Below, piece by piece: positions 62,958 through 64,000 of a DNA stretch of 64,000 nt (position 1 is its first letter; each line of letters starts with the position of its first letter). Position numbers and translations under genes: made by a program. Source of the DNA: Roseivirga pacifica (GTDB lineage: Bacteria; Bacteroidota; Bacteroidia; Cytophagales; Cyclobacteriaceae); assembly GCF_900111145.1 (NCBI RefSeq), contig NZ_FOIR01000003.1:372001-436000 (forward strand). The letters are read 5' to 3'. A model generated the notes under the pieces. It had not been told where the DNA came from. It searched no databases and worked only from the letters and a program-made list of their open reading frames with translations.

Positions 62958-64000
62958 TTAGTCTTTAGCCCACCAAAGTTTGGTGTCCATTGCATCAGGT
63001 CCTTGTCGGCCAATTGCCTCATCAAGGTTAGTTCCATTTGTACTTCTGGCACTATTACCATATCTCATTCTAGTTGGGTATGCACCATTAATTTCACCCA
63101 TGCTAAAGATATCAGTATCAGATACTCCGCCAGCCAATGCAGCTGGGTAACCAGACTTACGCACGATTGACCAGCCTTCGAAACCATTGGTGTAGTTAGC
63201 AATCCATCTTTGCGTATTGATCATTTCGAGCATTTCATCGGTAGAACCTGAAAGTGTACCCATTGGCGAGTTAGCCAAATAGTCGGCAATTTCTCCGCTT
63301 CCTACCCCCCAACGCTCCATTGAGCTGTTAATACCCGCTTGATACATTGCATTAGCATCTTCACTACTTACACCTTTTACAGCAGCAGTTGCACGCAAAA
63401 AGTAAGCATCTGCAGAAGTTAAAATGATTTCGGGAGTAATTGGACCACCATTTTTAGGGTTAACGATCTCATCAGCAGGAGTTGAGAACATTTCCCAAGC
63501 CGCATAATCTTGTGCGATTCCGTTCAATCTTGTAGGCTGACCTACATAGTACTGATCTGCAGCAAAAGAGATAGTTACTTCATCAGCAGTTTCACTGGTG
63601 TTGTAAACTACACCTGCATCGTCAAGTGTTTCCTTCATTAAGTCAAAGGCCTTAATCTCATCTGCATTTACTGGCTTTCTCAAAGTCATTGAACCACCTT
63701 GAGCAGGTTTAGCAAACACAGAAAGTCTTGGGTCATTGTTATCTCTAAGCTCGTTAATAAGCACTTCGCCCATATGCCACTTAGAACCAAGGCCACCGAA
63801 GTTGTGCCAAACATCGCCATAACTAGCACTGGTCCACTGAGATATTACTTCATCTTTGATCAAAAGAGCGTCTTCTCCAGTAGTTTCCATCAGTTCACCC
63901 GCTAAAGCCTCATTAATTGCAGTTTCAGCAAAATTTGCTGCAGGAGCACCTAATGCTCTAATACCAATTTTAAGCTTTAAAGTATTGGCCAACTTCTTCC
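62958..64000 (-). CDS. SusD/RagB-family outer membrane lipoprotein, C-terminal part
   Basis: The last 347 or so residues of a SusD-like 2 protein; the N-terminus and any SusC partner lie beyond the right edge. The visible part begins W-K-K-L-A-N-T-L-K-L-K-I, the family block also seen in the other SusD as WKKFANSLLLRVH. It continues through RWIANYTNGFEGWSIVRKSGYP and ends in DTKLWWAKD. It probably binds chito-oligosaccharide or GlcNAc-containing glycan, since the downstream genes degrade and import that sugar. A terminator at its end separates it from those genes. Confidence 0.9.
   Translation of the reverse strand, partial: KKLANTLKLKIGIRALGAPAANFAETAINEALAGELMETTGEDALLIKDEVISQWTSASYGDVWHNFGGLGSKWHMGEVLINELRDNNDPRLSVFAKPAQGGSMTLRKPVNADEIKAFDLMKETLDDAGVVYNTSETADEVTISFAADQYYVGQPTRLNGIAQDYAAWEMFSTPADEIVNPKNGGPITPEIILTSADAYFLRATAAVKGVSSEDANAMYQAGINSSMERWGVGSGEIADYLANSPMGTLSGSTDEMLEMINTQRWIANYTNGFEGWSIVRKSGYPAALAGGVSDTDIFSMGEINGAYPTRMRYGNSARSTNGTNLDEAIGRQGPDAMDTKLWWAKD

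Noticed and set aside
1-64000. tRNA or rRNA genes, prophage or transposase genes
   Set aside because: None recognised on either strand by reading; short RNAs without strong structure could have been missed.

Overview
The window looks like chromosomal DNA of a marine-type Bacteroidetes, most likely order Cytophagales (inference). The basis is two SusC/SusD-type loci (one cut by the window edge), two proteins with the gliding-motility/type IX secretion type B C-terminal domain, an OmpA protein with thrombospondin type 3 calcium repeats, an IPExxxVDY-family protein, and promoters of the Bacteroidetes form TTTG-N19/20-TAnnTTTG. No rRNA, tRNA, CRISPR array, prophage or insertion sequence was seen. 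No gene-free stretch exceeds 300 bases; the longest, 10449-10714, is AT-rich and I see nothing in it.

Bases 1-10450 hold what I read as a phosphonate/organophosphate utilisation locus, transcribed leftwards: a phosphonatase-like HAD hydrolase, a DUF5690 membrane protein, a TIGR03364-type FAD amine oxidase, a SusC/SusD outer-membrane pair, a lipoprotein phosphodiesterase/phosphatase and the start of a Tat-exported PhoX-like phosphatase. A divergent XRE-cupin regulator sits at its head. The proposed flow is outer-membrane capture (SusCD), periplasmic ester cleavage (the two phosphatases), inner-membrane import (DUF5690), oxidative deamination (FAD enzyme) and C-P bond cleavage (HAD enzyme). Two REP-like palindromic elements flank the phosphodiesterase gene.

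Bases 10700-20500 carry a class V aminotransferase-fold enzyme, an MltB-like lytic transglycosylase, an ECF sigma factor with a HEAT-repeat putative anti-sigma factor and two adhesin-like secreted proteins, an ElyC/SanA-like DUF218 protein, an ArsR regulator plus aldehyde dehydrogenase operon with a well-formed operator/promoter, and the OmpA/TSP3 protein.

Bases 20600-32200 are mostly housekeeping: phosphodiesterase, hisS, ybaB, pdhB, ffh, with a T9SS cargo protein and an abundant-looking OmpA/TPR lipoprotein. Bases 32286-42272 form a loose surface-polysaccharide region (YfhO-like protein, wecB, glycosyltransferases, methyltransferase, flippase) that contains a second T9SS type B cargo protein. 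Bases 42367-53558 hold a LemA-like protein, miaA, a kinase-less REC-HPt/REC phosphorelay operon with an MBL hydrolase and a RqcH/NFACT protein, pyk, and the acpP-fabF-rnc-nadE operon.

Bases 53578-64000 begin with a striking promoter carrying two 14-bp perfect palindromes ahead of a PepSY membrane protein, then a quinone-oxidoreductase-like enzyme. The window ends in a leftward amino-sugar locus: SusD-like protein (partial), NagB fused to a PIG-L deacetylase, GH20 hexosaminidase, sodium:solute symporter and ROK kinase. This could take GlcNAc from chitin-like polymers to central metabolism. No separate nagA is visible, and the NagB domain lacks a catalytic Asp.
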